Origin: Phycisphaerales bacterium
GTDB taxonomy: Bacteria > Planctomycetota > Phycisphaerae > Sedimentisphaerales > Anaerobacaceae
Direction: 5' to 3'
DNA: 39,709 nt
NCBI GenBank assembly: GCA_020352515.1
Contig: CP070678.1
Location: 5,365,257-5,404,965 of the forward strand
The notes below the pieces were generated by a model. The model saw only the letters and a list, made by a program, of their open reading frames with translations. It was not told the origin of the DNA and did not search any database. How positions within the stretch are numbered: the first letter of the stretch is position 1; each line of letters opens with the position of its first letter. Below, one piece after another: positions 9,521-19,600 of this stretch. The position numbers were made by a program, and so were the translations under genes.

Positions 9521-9658
9521 CGAAGGACCGGGTGACATTCCGTCCTCCCGTTTTGGCCATCGAGATCACGGTACGCCGTTTATATTCTCTTGGTGGTGTG
9601 GTATCATATCGCACGTGAGTGAGCAAACGTCAACAGCCACGATTGAACGGAGAATCAG

Positions 9659-10339
9659 ATGAATCGCAGAACCTTCTTAAAGACCGTGCCCGCCTTTGCC
9701 GTGCTGGCCGGCGCAAGATCGAGCCCCGGCCGGGACCTCCAGCCAATCGAGCTGGTCAAGCCGCAGACCGATGGGGGCAAGTCCGTGCTGGCCGCCCTCA
9801 AGGAAAGAAGAACCAACCGCAACATAGGGTCGGCCAAGCTGCCCCCGCAGGTGCTCTCAAACCTTCTGTGGGCGGCATTCGGAGTCAACCGCGAGAGCGG
9901 GCCGTTCGGAGGGCCCGGAAGAACGGCAGCGTCGGCCAGCAACTCGCAGGAAATCGACCTGTACGTCGCCCTGCCCGAAGGAGTATATCTCTACGAGGCG
10001 GCTGCCCGCCGCCTGGCCCCGGTTGTCGCAGGAGACTTTCGCCGGAGGTCCGGCAGACGCTCGGCTGCCAGGGCTCCGGTAAATATCTTCTACGTCGTGG
10101 ACATTGCGAAATACAGCAAGGCGCCGTTTCAGGAGCCCGGCCTGAGGGACCCGGATGTGCAGAAGTCCTATTACTATGTCGCGACAGGCCTGATTGCCCA
10201 AAACGTTTACCTGTTCGCCGCCTCTCAGGGCCTGGCCGCCCATTTCCACAACTGCGATAAGCGCAACACGCCAAAGGAGTTCAAGCTGCGCGCTGAACAG
10301 CGCGTGCTTTTCTCCCAGACGGTAGGTTATCCGGCGTAG
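9659..10339 (+). CDS. Tat-exported nitroreductase-family (SagB-like) flavoprotein
   Basis: Predicted FMN-binding oxidoreductase of the nitroreductase fold, exported already folded. The 226-residue protein starts MNRRTFLKTVPAFAVLAGA, a twin-arginine signal. The domain has LKERRTNRNI near the start (the R-x-x-x-R segment that contacts FMN phosphate), LSNLLWAAFGVNR, and NSQEIDLYVALPEGVYLYE, all typical of the SagB-type oxidoreductase subgroup. GLIAQNVYLFAASQGLAAHF fits the second FMN-contacting helix. GGAG at 9649-9652 supports the ATG. It follows the PL11 gene by 166 bases. Its link to polysaccharide breakdown is unclear; planctomycetes often carry such Tat-exported copies, and the physiological substrate is not known. 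Confidence 0.85.
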   Translation: MNRRTFLKTVPAFAVLAGARSSPGRDLQPIELVKPQTDGGKSVLAALKERRTNRNIGSAKLPPQVLSNLLWAAFGVNRESGPFGGPGRTAASASNSQEIDLYVALPEGVYLYEAAARRLAPVVAGDFRRRSGRRSAARAPVNIFYVVDIAKYSKAPFQEPGLRDPDVQKSYYYVATGLIAQNVYLFAASQGLAAHFHNCDKRNTPKEFKLRAEQRVLFSQTVGYPA

Positions 10340-10521
10340 ACGGACCTCCGCCGGCCAAGGCAATAAAGCCCCCGTTGCAGAGTGTCAAATCTTAGTGGAC
10401 CGAGCCTAATACCCGAATTGGCACTTTGTGTCACGCCGGAAGGAGCATACGTATAAAGAAAGTCGCCTGTCGGGCCTTCATTTTCACCCTTCCGCTTTGA
10501 CAATAGTCCGGCAGAGAAAAC

Positions 10522-10551
10522 GAGCCTGCCGAAAATCAATTCGGCAGGCTC
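10522..10551 (-). terminator. Rho-independent terminator of the three-repeat protein gene
   Basis: A perfect 12-bp stem, GAGCCTGCCGAA (10522-10533) with TTCGGCAGGCTC (10540-10551), encloses a six-base loop. Read on the minus strand it is followed by GTTTTCTC (from 10521 down), the expected U-rich tail. It lies 17 bases past the stop codon of the gene ending at 10569. Confidence 0.85.
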
Positions 10552-10568
10552 AACAAAACAATCGTCTT

Positions 10569-11594
10569 CTACCTTGTCGGCGGCCTTCTGAAAGTACGGA
10601 CGACCTTCTTGCCGGCGACCTTTGACGTGCCTCTGGAGCTGGTCACCTCTCCGGTGAGCTTCGAGTCGGCCAGTTTGCCGGCAAAGCTCGACTCGAATTT
10701 CCGCTCGCCGAACTCCATCACAATCTTGAAACTCACCTTGCCGTCTTCGAAGCTAACCTGCTTGATGGGAATGGTCCCGTACAGGGCGCTCATGTCGGGG
10801 TTGACTCTCAACCTCTGGTTGCGAGCGCCCCTCTCGGATGTCATCTCGAGATTCCACGTTCCGATAAGGGCGGCGCCAATCCGCGTCCCCTCGGCCTTAA
10901 TCTCCCCTCGATCGGACTTGATCGTGCCCGACAGCACGCCGGTTTCGCGCTCGATCCTGCCCTCGAAGGTGGACTCCCACTCACGGTCCTGCATCTTGCT
11001 CTTTCTGGTGAAGGTGAGCACGCCGCGTTCATAGTTCACATCCGTGATCTCGCTTTGGACCCGCTCGCTCTGCCAGTCCGCCGTAAGCTCGCCTTCCTTG
11101 TCAACCTTGACCAGAAGTGTTGACGTTCGTTCCCGCTCGCCAACCGTGTACTTCATCTCCCACTTCCCGGCGGCCCTGGGCATTCGTCGGCTGCGCTTAC
11201 CCTCGACCTTCGACTCGCCCCTGTCACTGGACAGGGTCCCGGCGAGCTTGCCGTCTTCGATTGTCCCCGAGAAGCTCGAGGTAAACTCATTCTCGCCGAA
11301 TCGCACAACCTGGACGAAGCTGAGCTTGTTCTCTTCGAACTTGACGTCCTTCAGATCGGTGACTCCCCAGAAACTGATCCATTGCCCGGTGCGATTTCCT
11401 TTCTCGTCCCTGGAGAACGACAGAATCGAAGTCATCGCTCGCTCACCGAACTGGACTTTGATCTCCCAGTCCCCGTACAATCCCATCCTCGGTCTGCGAG
11501 ACGAGGACGACCGGGCCGAGAGCTGTCCCGAAACGACCAGCAGAAGCACAAGTGAACAGAACACGACCTGCTTGTAAATTGACTGATTATTCAT
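10569..11594 (-). CDS. Exported protein of three tandem ~90-residue repeats, function unknown
   Basis: A 341-residue secreted protein that I do not recognise. Residues 1 to ~28 form a Sec signal (MNNQSIYKQVVFCSLVLLLV...), then a Ser/Arg linker. The rest is three diverged copies of one unit: residues 41-134, 143-238 and 245-330. Each begins G-x-W-[EN] and continues with a GER or ERG element, an LSF/LTF/VSF strand, an S-[ST]-F-x-G-[TRK]-[IL] strand, and ends SDRGExKxEGxR (SSRGTSKVAGKK in copy 3). The alternating polar/hydrophobic pattern suggests small beta barrels or sandwiches, perhaps lipocalin-like. ATG 11594 has GGAGG seven bases upstream; the in-frame ATG at 11630 does not and would precede the promoter-proximal leader. 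It has its own promoter and terminator, so it is an independent transcription unit. Confidence 0.75.
   Translation of the reverse strand: MNNQSIYKQVVFCSLVLLLVVSGQLSARSSSSRRPRMGLYGDWEIKVQFGERAMTSILSFSRDEKGNRTGQWISFWGVTDLKDVKFEENKLSFVQVVRFGENEFTSSFSGTIEDGKLAGTLSSDRGESKVEGKRSRRMPRAAGKWEMKYTVGERERTSTLLVKVDKEGELTADWQSERVQSEITDVNYERGVLTFTRKSKMQDREWESTFEGRIERETGVLSGTIKSDRGEIKAEGTRIGAALIGTWNLEMTSERGARNQRLRVNPDMSALYGTIPIKQVSFEDGKVSFKIVMEFGERKFESSFAGKLADSKLTGEVTSSRGTSKVAGKKVVRTFRRPPTR
10605..11474 (-). repeat. Three in-frame copies of a ~90-codon domain
   Basis: Copies run 11474-11193, 11168-10881 and 10862-10605 on the minus strand. They are clear at the protein level (G-x-W start, S-x-F-x-G near residue 68, SDRGE-type end) but strongly diverged at the DNA level, so the duplication is old and the fold appears to be under selection. 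Confidence 0.8.
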
Positions 11595-11634
11595 GGTACA
11601 CGCCTCCAAAAAGAGTAATTGGTTGTTCACCCGG

Positions 11635-11662
11635 ATTATACTCCTCAGACTTCTATCGTCAA
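11635..11662 (-). promoter_or_regulatory. Sigma-70-type promoter for the three-repeat protein gene
   Basis: On the minus strand TTGACG (11662-11657), a 16-base spacer and a perfect TATAAT (11640-11635) lie about 40 bases upstream of the start codon at 11594. The implied leader is ~35 bases and contains the GGAGG ribosome site. Confidence 0.8.
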
Positions 11663-11750
11663 CAAGGCAGAATACCGCTTCGCCGTGCTGCGCTCAATAC
11701 TTTGATGATGGGCCGTCGCGTCTTGCCGTTTGCAGGTCACTGCGCCGCGG

Positions 11751-13007
11751 TCAATCCGTGCGGACGTTGTAGGCGAAGAGCTGATCTGAATGGCGAACGT
11801 AGAGCCGGCCGCCGCAGACGACCGGATGGGCCCAATAGAGGCCGCGACCGCCGCGGGGAAGCCGAAACGAGCCGGTCGGGTCCCACTTCGCCGCGCCCGT
11901 TCTCACGAGCGAGATTGTGCCCTTCTCATCGAGGCAGTAGAGCCGCCCGTCGGCGTACGTGAGAGACCCTTTGCCCGGCTCTTGCCACAGTTTTCGTCCC
12001 GTGCCGAAATCCAGACAGAACCAGCCCCTGTCCTCATGGCCGGCGCCGTAAAGATGACCGTCATGCAGCAGCACGCCGCCGTGGTGGTTATCCAGCAGCT
12101 CAGTCGTCCAGACCGTTTGTACGGAGAACGTGCCGTCGGCCTGTCGCTTCGGCCGCAACAGAACGCTGCCACCCCCGTAGCCGCTTGACGCATAGACCAA
12201 GCCGTCGTTGACGATAACGTCCGTGATGTTGTTCTCACGCTTGTTTCCGAACGTATGATTCCAGAGCAGACGACCGTTGTCCGGGTCAAAGCTGAGTGCT
12301 CGTTTTGCACTCATGGTAAGGACCTGCTCGACGCCATCGATTCGCGCCACCACCGGCGAACAGTTCCCCACCGGGTCCTTTACTTGCGTGTTGGCCCAGA
12401 TTGTGCGTCCCGTACCCTTCTCCAGCGCCGCCATATACCCGCCATCGCCGCCCGGACAGCAAAACAGGACATCGCCGCGGACAAGCACGGATTCGCTGTA
12501 CCCATATTCCGGCCGCTCCGCAGCGAAGCTTTGCATCACGTCCACATGCCAGCGCTGGTCGCCCGTGCGGACGTCGAACGCGGTCAGACGCCCCAGCTCC
12601 GACAGGTGGTACACGCTCCGGCCGTCCACGGTCGGCGTCCCTCGCGAGCCCGCATAGGGCACCGCCCAGGGCTGCCGTTCGGAGGCCTGCCAGGATTGTC
12701 CGTTGAGGCGCTGCCACAACGGCCTGCCGTCCAGGTCAAGCGCCGTCACGTACGTCTGCTTGTCGATCATGCCGGCCGTGAAAATGCGCCCCGCTGCTAC
12801 GGCCACGGAGCTGTATCCGTGTCCGATGCCGGAAGCGGTCCACAGCAACCCGGGACCCTCCTGGGGCCAGCTCTGCCTGAGCCCCTTTTCGATGGCCAGG
12901 TTGTCCCGCCGGGCCCCGTGAAAGCACGGCCAGGCCCCCTGCTCGCCCGTCGACGCGGCCGCTTGCACATTGAGAACCAACAGAACCAAAAGTCTTAAAT
13001 TGTTCAT
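11751..13007 (-). CDS. Secreted PQQ-like beta-propeller repeat protein
   Basis: A 418-residue exported protein with a short signal (MNNLRLLVLLVLNVQAAAS). It consists of repeated beta-propeller blades of the PQQ-enzyme/BamB type. These are recognisable as ALDLDGRPLWQR, AFDVRTGDQRWHVDV, ALEKGTGRTIWANT, SFDPDNGRLLWNHT and DFGTGRKLWQE, the AxDxxTGxxxW pattern at the end of each blade. Typical planctomycete members begin with WP-x-FHG-x-x-R-x, and here the sequence is WPCFHGARRDN. No dehydrogenase catalytic residues can be assigned, so it is more likely a scaffold or binding propeller than a PQQ enzyme. GTG 13013 is an alternative start; ATG 13007 has GAG eight bases upstream. It is divergent from the gene at 13098, with under 100 bases between them for both promoters. 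Confidence 0.88.
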   Translation of the reverse strand: MNNLRLLVLLVLNVQAAASTGEQGAWPCFHGARRDNLAIEKGLRQSWPQEGPGLLWTASGIGHGYSSVAVAAGRIFTAGMIDKQTYVTALDLDGRPLWQRLNGQSWQASERQPWAVPYAGSRGTPTVDGRSVYHLSELGRLTAFDVRTGDQRWHVDVMQSFAAERPEYGYSESVLVRGDVLFCCPGGDGGYMAALEKGTGRTIWANTQVKDPVGNCSPVVARIDGVEQVLTMSAKRALSFDPDNGRLLWNHTFGNKRENNITDVIVNDGLVYASSGYGGGSVLLRPKRQADGTFSVQTVWTTELLDNHHGGVLLHDGHLYGAGHEDRGWFCLDFGTGRKLWQEPGKGSLTYADGRLYCLDEKGTISLVRTGAAKWDPTGSFRLPRGGRGLYWAHPVVCGGRLYVRHSDQLFAYNVRTD

Positions 13008-13097
13008 TCGCACTGCTCTTTATCCTTTCGAAGCCCTTGCCTTGTCGCCCGCCTTGAGATATTCTGATCATCAACGGCGCCTAACCTATACGCAGTT

Positions 13098-16000
13098 ATG
13101 CTCGTACGATACACTATGATGACGGCAAACACAAGCAGGCGAATCAACAGGCACACAAGTGTCGCCGTGCTTGTCGGCTTGGCGGTGACGTTGTTGCCCC
13201 TGAGCAGGTGCGCGGCGGCCGATGAGGTAGTGCTCCTGATTGACGCCGTACCCGACCACGCCCTCGTGGTCAAACACGTGGACCTCGCTTCTGCAGTCGC
13301 ACTATGCAAGCTCAAGCCTGCAGATACAGTCCGGATAAGCGCCACCGACCTTCAAGGCGGCCCGGCGCCCCTGCAGTTCGTGCCGGATGACGACTACGAT
13401 CCCAAAAGGAATCTCGCAGGATTCATAATAGCACGCCTCAAACCCGGACAAGTGAACCGTCTCAAGCTAACATTCACCTCCGACACACAGGACCCCGCGC
13501 AGCCCGCCTCCATTGAAACACCCCATTGCACGGTCTTTCACGACCCCGGCAAAGGCGGCCTGCCCGCCAGGATCATCTTTCGGGCAACCGGCAAAGTATT
13601 CGAGGACTTCCGCTGGCAGGACCGGGTCCATCACAAGTCGCTCGGAGGCTTCACTCTGCAGAACGACAGGACCGCATCCGTTGAATATGTCACGACAGGC
13701 CCTCTTTGCACGGCGGTGCGGGTCAAAGCCGGGTATGTCACCTCCACGGGCAAAGCCCCGGCGTCAAATCCTCGAGCAGTCTATCACTGGATATATCTCC
13801 ATGACCTGCCCCTTGTTCTTGTGACGGCGGATGTAGAGCAGGCCGCTCCTTTCCAGTGGAATGAGCTGCACTTCTTGGAACTCAATTTTCCCGGGCAAGA
13901 CTTCAAGAATTGGGCCGGCGGTGAGCCGCAAAGAGAAGGCAGCTTCGAGGCCGCGGGCAAAAGCCATAACGCAACCAAATGGGGCGCATTGGTCGAAGGA
14001 CGCGACGCGATAGCGATGTTCGACTGCGGCGGCCTGATCTTCCACGACGGCCGCGGCGGCTACGGCACGTACCTCCACGCACACGGCGATCGCGCGTGGA
14101 GCGGGTGGTCCGAAACGCACACCCGGTTTTCCGCCTGGCTCTGGATCGGCTCGGCCGATGAGCCGGTAAAAGAAATTCGGGCTCTTCACAACCGGTCCCC
14201 GGGTACGGCACAAGTCACAGTCACCACTGCCGCCGTACAAGACGCCATTGCATCAGCCGAGGGTCGAGGCAACCTCCGATGGTCCGCCGCTATGGCCCGG
14301 CAGCTCGAGGCCGCCGGACGCCTGCAAGAAGCCCTTGACCTCGCACAGGGCCGCCTGCCATCCGGCCTCACGCGCATCGGCGCGGGCGATCTGAATCTCG
14401 TGCTCGAAAAAGCACCACAGGGTCTCCGCTTGCTCAGCCTTTTCGACAATCGCGCAAGTAAGGAATTGCTTGCCACAAGTGCGCCCTCGCTGTTCTCGGT
14501 TGACCTGCGCAACGCCAAGACCAAAGAGCACGCGGCCCTGGCGGCCGATTCCGGCTGGCGACAGGTGCATGTCTCCGACGTCGATGCCTCGGGCAGGCGC
14601 GTTCTTACCTTTCAGGAGCCAATCGACGACCGCCTTAAAGGAATCGGCGTTGAAGTTACACTCGTTGCCGAAAATTCCGAAAGCGCCCTGACGTGGGATC
14701 TCCGCGTAACCAACGACAACAGCCGATGGGGTATATGGCGCGTCATCTTCCCGCAGGTTTCGGTTAGGCAATTGGGCGAAGGCTCGAATGTCTTTCTGCC
14801 GCATACTGCCGGGATTGAGCTGCCGGATATGTGGAACACGCCGGACAGGCGAGGCGGGACTTACCCCAGCGGCTGGACTTGTATGCAGTATATGGCCGCC
14901 TACGATGCCACCGGCCAGACAGGTTTATACATCGGCCTGCACGACCCGTTCGGCTCCACCAAGGACATCCTTGCCCAGGGCATGCCCGATCATCGCGCGG
15001 TAGCCTTCAGATTCGAACACCCGGCCGCCGATATGGGCAAGCCGGACCTTGACTTCGAGCTGCCCGGCCGGGCGAGGTGGCAACTGTTGCGAGGCAACTG
15101 GTTCGATGCTGCGACAATCTACCGAACCTGGGTCAGCCGCCAGGCAAAGTGGTGGCCGAAACTCGGGCCCGACGGCCGGGCCGACACGCCCGAATGGATG
15201 CGAAAACTGCCCGCATGGGCGCTGACGGGCGGCCCGGCTTCCGGCTGCGTACCCCGCGTCAAGGAATTCACCAAAGAGCTTGGCGTGCCGGTAGGCTTCC
15301 ACTGGTACAACTGGCATCAGATCCCCTTCGACAACGACTATCCCCACTATTTTCCGCCCAAGGACGGCTTTGCCGAAGGTGTTGCGGAGCTGAAAAAAGC
15401 AGGCGTTTACGTAATGCCGTACATCAACGGCCGGCTCTGGGATACACACGACAAGGGCCCCGATGACTGGCGGTTCACCTCCGTTGCCCTGGCCGCGGCC
15501 ACAAAAGACGAGGCCGGCAACCCTTACACAGAAAGCTACGGCAGCAAGGAGACCGACGGCAACAACGTGAAACTGGCGGCCATGTGTCCGTCCACTCAGC
15601 TCTGGCAGGGCCGGGTGCGCGACATTGTGTTGCGGCTGCTCAATGAATACGGCTTGAACGCTGTCTATATCGACCAGGTCGCAGCGGCCCAGCCCAGACT
15701 GTGTTTCGACGCCTCTCACGGCCATCCGCTCGGCGGCGGCCACTGGTGGACCGAGGGATACTGGAAGATGCTCGACGCCATACGTGCCGCAAAGCCGGCC
15801 GAATGTATGCTGACTACCGAGTGCAACGCAGAGCCATACATCAGGTGGTTCGACGGCTACCTGACCTGGCACTGGCAGGAGCAGAACATGGTGCCCGCCT
15901 TTGGCGCGGTTTACGGAGGCGCCATACAGATGTTCGGCCGGGCGTACAGGGGCGGGCCCAGCCAGGATTTGGCCAACCGCATGAAGGCCGGCCAGCAACT

Positions 16001-16478
16001 GGTCTTCGGAGAGCAGATCGGCTGGTTCGGCCCCGAGATTATCAAACGCCCCGATTCCGGAAAGTTCCTCCGCGACTGCATCTCGCTGCGCCGGCGGCTC
16101 AACCGGTACTTCTATGCCGGCCAAATGGCCCGCCCCCCGAAGCCCACAAACAAAATCCCCATAGTCACCGCAGACTGGCAGTGGCGGGGCGAGTGGCCGA
16201 TTACAACACCAGCCCTCATCACCGGAGCATGGCGCCTTCCAAGAGAAAACAGGCTTGTGCTGCTCTTTGCCAACGTCTCCGACGAGCCGCTTACGTGTCA
16301 CCTTCTCTTCGATCCCGCCCGATACAACCTCCCCGCCGGACCGCTGACCGTGACACGAATCTCAGCCGAAGGGACAAAAGGCGAATTCACCATCCGGCCC
16401 GCCGACAAGCCCGGAGTAGAACTCGCCGCCCGCAGCGTTCTTGCATGGGAGATAGCAGCCGCGCAGAAGCGTCGGTAA
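13098..16478 (+). CDS. Secreted putative glycoside hydrolase, DUF6259-like TIM barrel
   Basis: A 1126-residue exported protein with a Sec signal within its first ~42 residues (SVAVLVGLAVTLLPL, then CAAAD). The N-terminal half is beta-sandwich-like and a C-terminal beta domain closes the protein. The central region, about residues 690-1010, reads as a TIM barrel: PVGFHWYNWHQIPFDNDYP, VYVMPYINGRLWD, LNAVYIDQVA and MLTTECNAEPYIRWFDGYL. This matches my memory of the DUF6259 family, a clan of glycosidase-like proteins abundant in planctomycetes and Lentisphaerae. By barrel logic Asp859 (YIDQ) and Glu908 (TTECN) are candidate catalytic residues. The substrate is unknown. No convincing ribosome site marks the start; ATGs at 13116 and 13119 are alternatives that keep the signal intact. 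Confidence 0.8.
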   Translation: MLVRYTMMTANTSRRINRHTSVAVLVGLAVTLLPLSRCAAADEVVLLIDAVPDHALVVKHVDLASAVALCKLKPADTVRISATDLQGGPAPLQFVPDDDYDPKRNLAGFIIARLKPGQVNRLKLTFTSDTQDPAQPASIETPHCTVFHDPGKGGLPARIIFRATGKVFEDFRWQDRVHHKSLGGFTLQNDRTASVEYVTTGPLCTAVRVKAGYVTSTGKAPASNPRAVYHWIYLHDLPLVLVTADVEQAAPFQWNELHFLELNFPGQDFKNWAGGEPQREGSFEAAGKSHNATKWGALVEGRDAIAMFDCGGLIFHDGRGGYGTYLHAHGDRAWSGWSETHTRFSAWLWIGSADEPVKEIRALHNRSPGTAQVTVTTAAVQDAIASAEGRGNLRWSAAMARQLEAAGRLQEALDLAQGRLPSGLTRIGAGDLNLVLEKAPQGLRLLSLFDNRASKELLATSAPSLFSVDLRNAKTKEHAALAADSGWRQVHVSDVDASGRRVLTFQEPIDDRLKGIGVEVTLVAENSESALTWDLRVTNDNSRWGIWRVIFPQVSVRQLGEGSNVFLPHTAGIELPDMWNTPDRRGGTYPSGWTCMQYMAAYDATGQTGLYIGLHDPFGSTKDILAQGMPDHRAVAFRFEHPAADMGKPDLDFELPGRARWQLLRGNWFDAATIYRTWVSRQAKWWPKLGPDGRADTPEWMRKLPAWALTGGPASGCVPRVKEFTKELGVPVGFHWYNWHQIPFDNDYPHYFPPKDGFAEGVAELKKAGVYVMPYINGRLWDTHDKGPDDWRFTSVALAAATKDEAGNPYTESYGSKETDGNNVKLAAMCPSTQLWQGRVRDIVLRLLNEYGLNAVYIDQVAAAQPRLCFDASHGHPLGGGHWWTEGYWKMLDAIRAAKPAECMLTTECNAEPYIRWFDGYLTWHWQEQNMVPAFGAVYGGAIQMFGRAYRGGPSQDLANRMKAGQQLVFGEQIGWFGPEIIKRPDSGKFLRDCISLRRRLNRYFYAGQMARPPKPTNKIPIVTADWQWRGEWPITTPALITGAWRLPRENRLVLLFANVSDEPLTCHLLFDPARYNLPAGPLTVTRISAEGTKGEFTIRPADKPGVELAARSVLAWEIAAAQKRR

Positions 16479-16480
16479 CC

Positions 16481-16697
16481 TCACGAGTGCCTCTTCGCTC
16501 CAATCACCACCGCACACGTCTCGTACTCGTCTTCAAAGGCCGTGCCCGTTGCTCCGCGCATCGCAAGCCCGGTGAAAGCGCTCTTTGGCTCGGCGAAAAC
16601 CACGTGCACCGGTGTCGCGTGTTTGCGCGGCGCGCCCTCTGCGTCCCTGACGGCAGTAAGGGTCAAGCCCCTACTTTCGACGATGCCTGTTGTATGC
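16481..16697 (-). pseudogene. Possible orphan 3' gene fragment between convergent genes
   Basis: Read on the minus strand, this segment is open and ends at a TGA at 16483-16481. It encodes about 70 residues that look like a genuine secreted-protein C-terminus (TPVHVVFAEPKSAFTGLAM, then FEDEYETCAVVIGAKR). The same frame continues upstream only as an out-of-frame shadow of the GH2 gene, so no proper start or N-terminal part exists. It could be the leftover tail of a gene whose 5' part was replaced by the GH2 gene, or chance. I do not recognise the family. Confidence 0.3.
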
Positions 16698-19600
16698 TTA
16701 CCACCGGAAGAACCGATACGGGTCATCCCACTCCTGCGGTTCATCGAGATAGAGACCGTCCAGCCAGCGTTTCTCAACCTTGGCCGCCTCCACCGGCCGG
16801 CCAAAACGCTCCAGAACCGGCGTGGAGCCGGAAGCCCCCATGTTCCCCAACAAACGCGATAACAGGAAGGATACCCGCCTGAAAGTGCGTTTGAGATTTG
16901 ACTGTTTTGCGCGGTCGAACTGCCAGGGCGCCAGTTGTAAGAACACAACGTTCGCCCCCTCAGCCTCGGCCAGCACGCCGTTGCCGATGATTTGAGCTCC
17001 CTCAACGACGAGCGGCGCCTCTCGCGGGTCACGGTTGTGCACGTCCGCAGGCCCGGCCCCCGCCAGCAGCGAGCCGGTTCCGAACGGCTCGAAATAGGCC
17101 GAGATGTGCTCGGCCCGCCTCGTGCGAATCTGCAACGGCAGAAATGCACCGGCCTGCCGCTCGTCGAGCCCGACCGCCAGCAGACTGCCGCCCCCCTTCA
17201 GCCATTCGGCGATTCTCGCAGCATCCTTCGCGAGCTTCGGCCCCCAACCTGGTCCGACAACGAGCAGTTGGTCCGTGGACAGGGACGAGCCGTCGTAGGA
17301 AGTCAGCGACACTCCGGCGGACTCCAGATGGCGCCTGCCGGCAGGATCACCGGCGTAGACAACCTGCCGCCTCGGAGCCGGCCGCCGGCGCGACACGTAC
17401 TGCAGTATGTTCCGCGTCAGCAGCCTGCCCGCAGGCTCATCTTCCGTACGCCCCGTTACGTCCATCTGGCAGAACAGCACCACTCCTTGCCCCTCGCGAT
17501 ACTCCATCAGCGGGCTGTACTGCAGGCTGAATCCGCCGTCCACGATGGGCAGGAAGTCACCCCGCGCGGGTTTCTCGATGAGAACCGATGCAACGTTGCC
17601 CCGGCAGCCGCACCGCCACGCGCGGGTCACCGGTATGCCGCACCAGCTCACCGCCGGCGCCCCGTTGAACTTGTCCAGCAGCTCGTACTTCAATCGCGGC
17701 GGCAGAATCGTCGCCTCGCCGCGCCAATCTCTCAGGTGCTCGGGTTGAAGTCCGGCCGGGATCGGGTGATCGGGCACCCGGCCAAAGACGTTTCGCAGGC
17801 CGTATTCGGCCACGCGGAAGCCCAATCGCTTCTCCAGCACCTCCGAGGTCTGCTCGAACACAATCACTTTAAGTCCGTCACGCACCCGGCTGATATCCGG
17901 CGCCGGACCGTCCACAGTCATTGCCGCCTTGCCAACGATCAAGACATCATAGGCCGCCGGATTCACCCCGGCATCCACAATGTCGAATGGGACGCCCATA
18001 CTTCTTAGCAAGGTGGTCGTCTGACCTTTTGGGTCGAAGACTGCGACCTTCGCCTCCACGCGCGGCAGCCGCTGAGGCGCGAGGACATGGATCGTGAACT
18101 CGTCCTGTTGTACCTCGCCGGTGTCGAATACCACTTTGGCGCCCAGCTTGTACTCGCCCGGCTTTACTCCTGCGGGCAAATCGAAGCGCACAGGTATCCG
18201 CACCTGTCGGCCGGTTTCGACGGTGACCTTGCTTTGGCCGGCACGTGCCTGCGGCAGGGACAGCGACCACGAGCAATCGCAGCGCACCGGAACTCGCGAG
18301 TTGTTGATCACGATGATCTGTTTCTCGACCGTCTCGCCGGGGACGAAGTTGTGGTCCTTGCTCGTGAAGCGGCCGGGCTTACCGGCGATCCAGGCCAGGA
18401 GAGGCCGGTTGTTTCGCATCAGCGCCTCGGCGCCGGCCGTCGCAATCCAGTCCGACCGCTCGTACGCCAAATCCATCCTCTCGTAACGCTGCTCAATGTA
18501 ATCCGGGCTGAATCCGGGCCGTTGCAGGTTCTCCCAATCAGTCTTGAACTCCTCCCTGCGGTTCCTGTCCACGCCGGGACGCAGCTTGAACAGGATGTGA
18601 TGCTCCCAGGGGGAGTTCGCCGATACCCCCCAACTACGGAACGACCGCCAGTTGTCCACGTAGTACATGGCAAAGACCGGCTCTCGTTCGGGAAAGTCCC
18701 TCGAGCCCAGCCGGTGCGGATAATCCCAGCGATGCCAGAGCCTGCCCTCGGCGAATCGCTTCGCCTCCCACCGCAGGTTTCTCTTTTCCATCTCGCTGAT
18801 CCGGTAGGCGCGGTCGCCGAAAAACTGCGCGTTCCATTCGGCCAAGCAGAACTCCCACGGCACCACCGCGCTGCCGAACTCCCGCCTGCCGTTATACCAG
18901 CCCCGGTACATGGCCCAGTCCCACGTAAACGGGGTGCCGTATTCGCACAGGAAGACCGGCTTGACCCCCTCGGTCGCCCAGTGCTCGAACCAATCGGACA
19001 TCTCCTGGACCGGCACGAAGTTCGGGTAGAAGTTGATTGCGTGCATCGAGCCCAGGTTGCCCGAAGCATGGTGATAGACAATGCGGGAGGCGTCGAGCCG
19101 GCTGACAATCTGCTCGGCCCGAAGCGCCCGCCCGGCGTTTCGCAGGGCCCATCTGCTGCGGGCGTCCCGGATGCCGTCGATCATGTCCGGGTTCATGTCC
19201 TCATTGTAACCCGTGGCGTTGTGGCTCATAGAGTACATCACGACGGATGGATGGTTCTGCGCGGCGCGGACATAGAACTCCGCATGGCGGGCATACCCGT
19301 TGTTTTCGTTCGCGTCGGGGGCCTGCCAGTCGTAGTGGCTGAAGTGCGGCTGCGAGAAGGATACGAGCATCCCCGCCTCATCGGCCGCCCGCAGGACCTC
19401 AGCAAAGCTCAGATGCGAGCCGGGCTCACAGCCGTAGTTATGAGTGTAGACGAAGTTGATGCCGAAGCTCTTGAGGCGCTCCAGGCTCTCGCGGACGGCC
19501 CCGTACTTGGCCAGTGCAGCGCCGACCTGCGCATTGTCAAGCGGCACGGCCGAAAGGAAAATCCGGCTGCCGTTCAAATAGAAATCCCGCCCGTCAATCC

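Noticed and set aside
14925..16301. A 458-codon minus-strand frame inside the DUF6259-like gene
   Set aside because: Antisense shadow; the plus frame carries the barrel motifs and a signal peptide.
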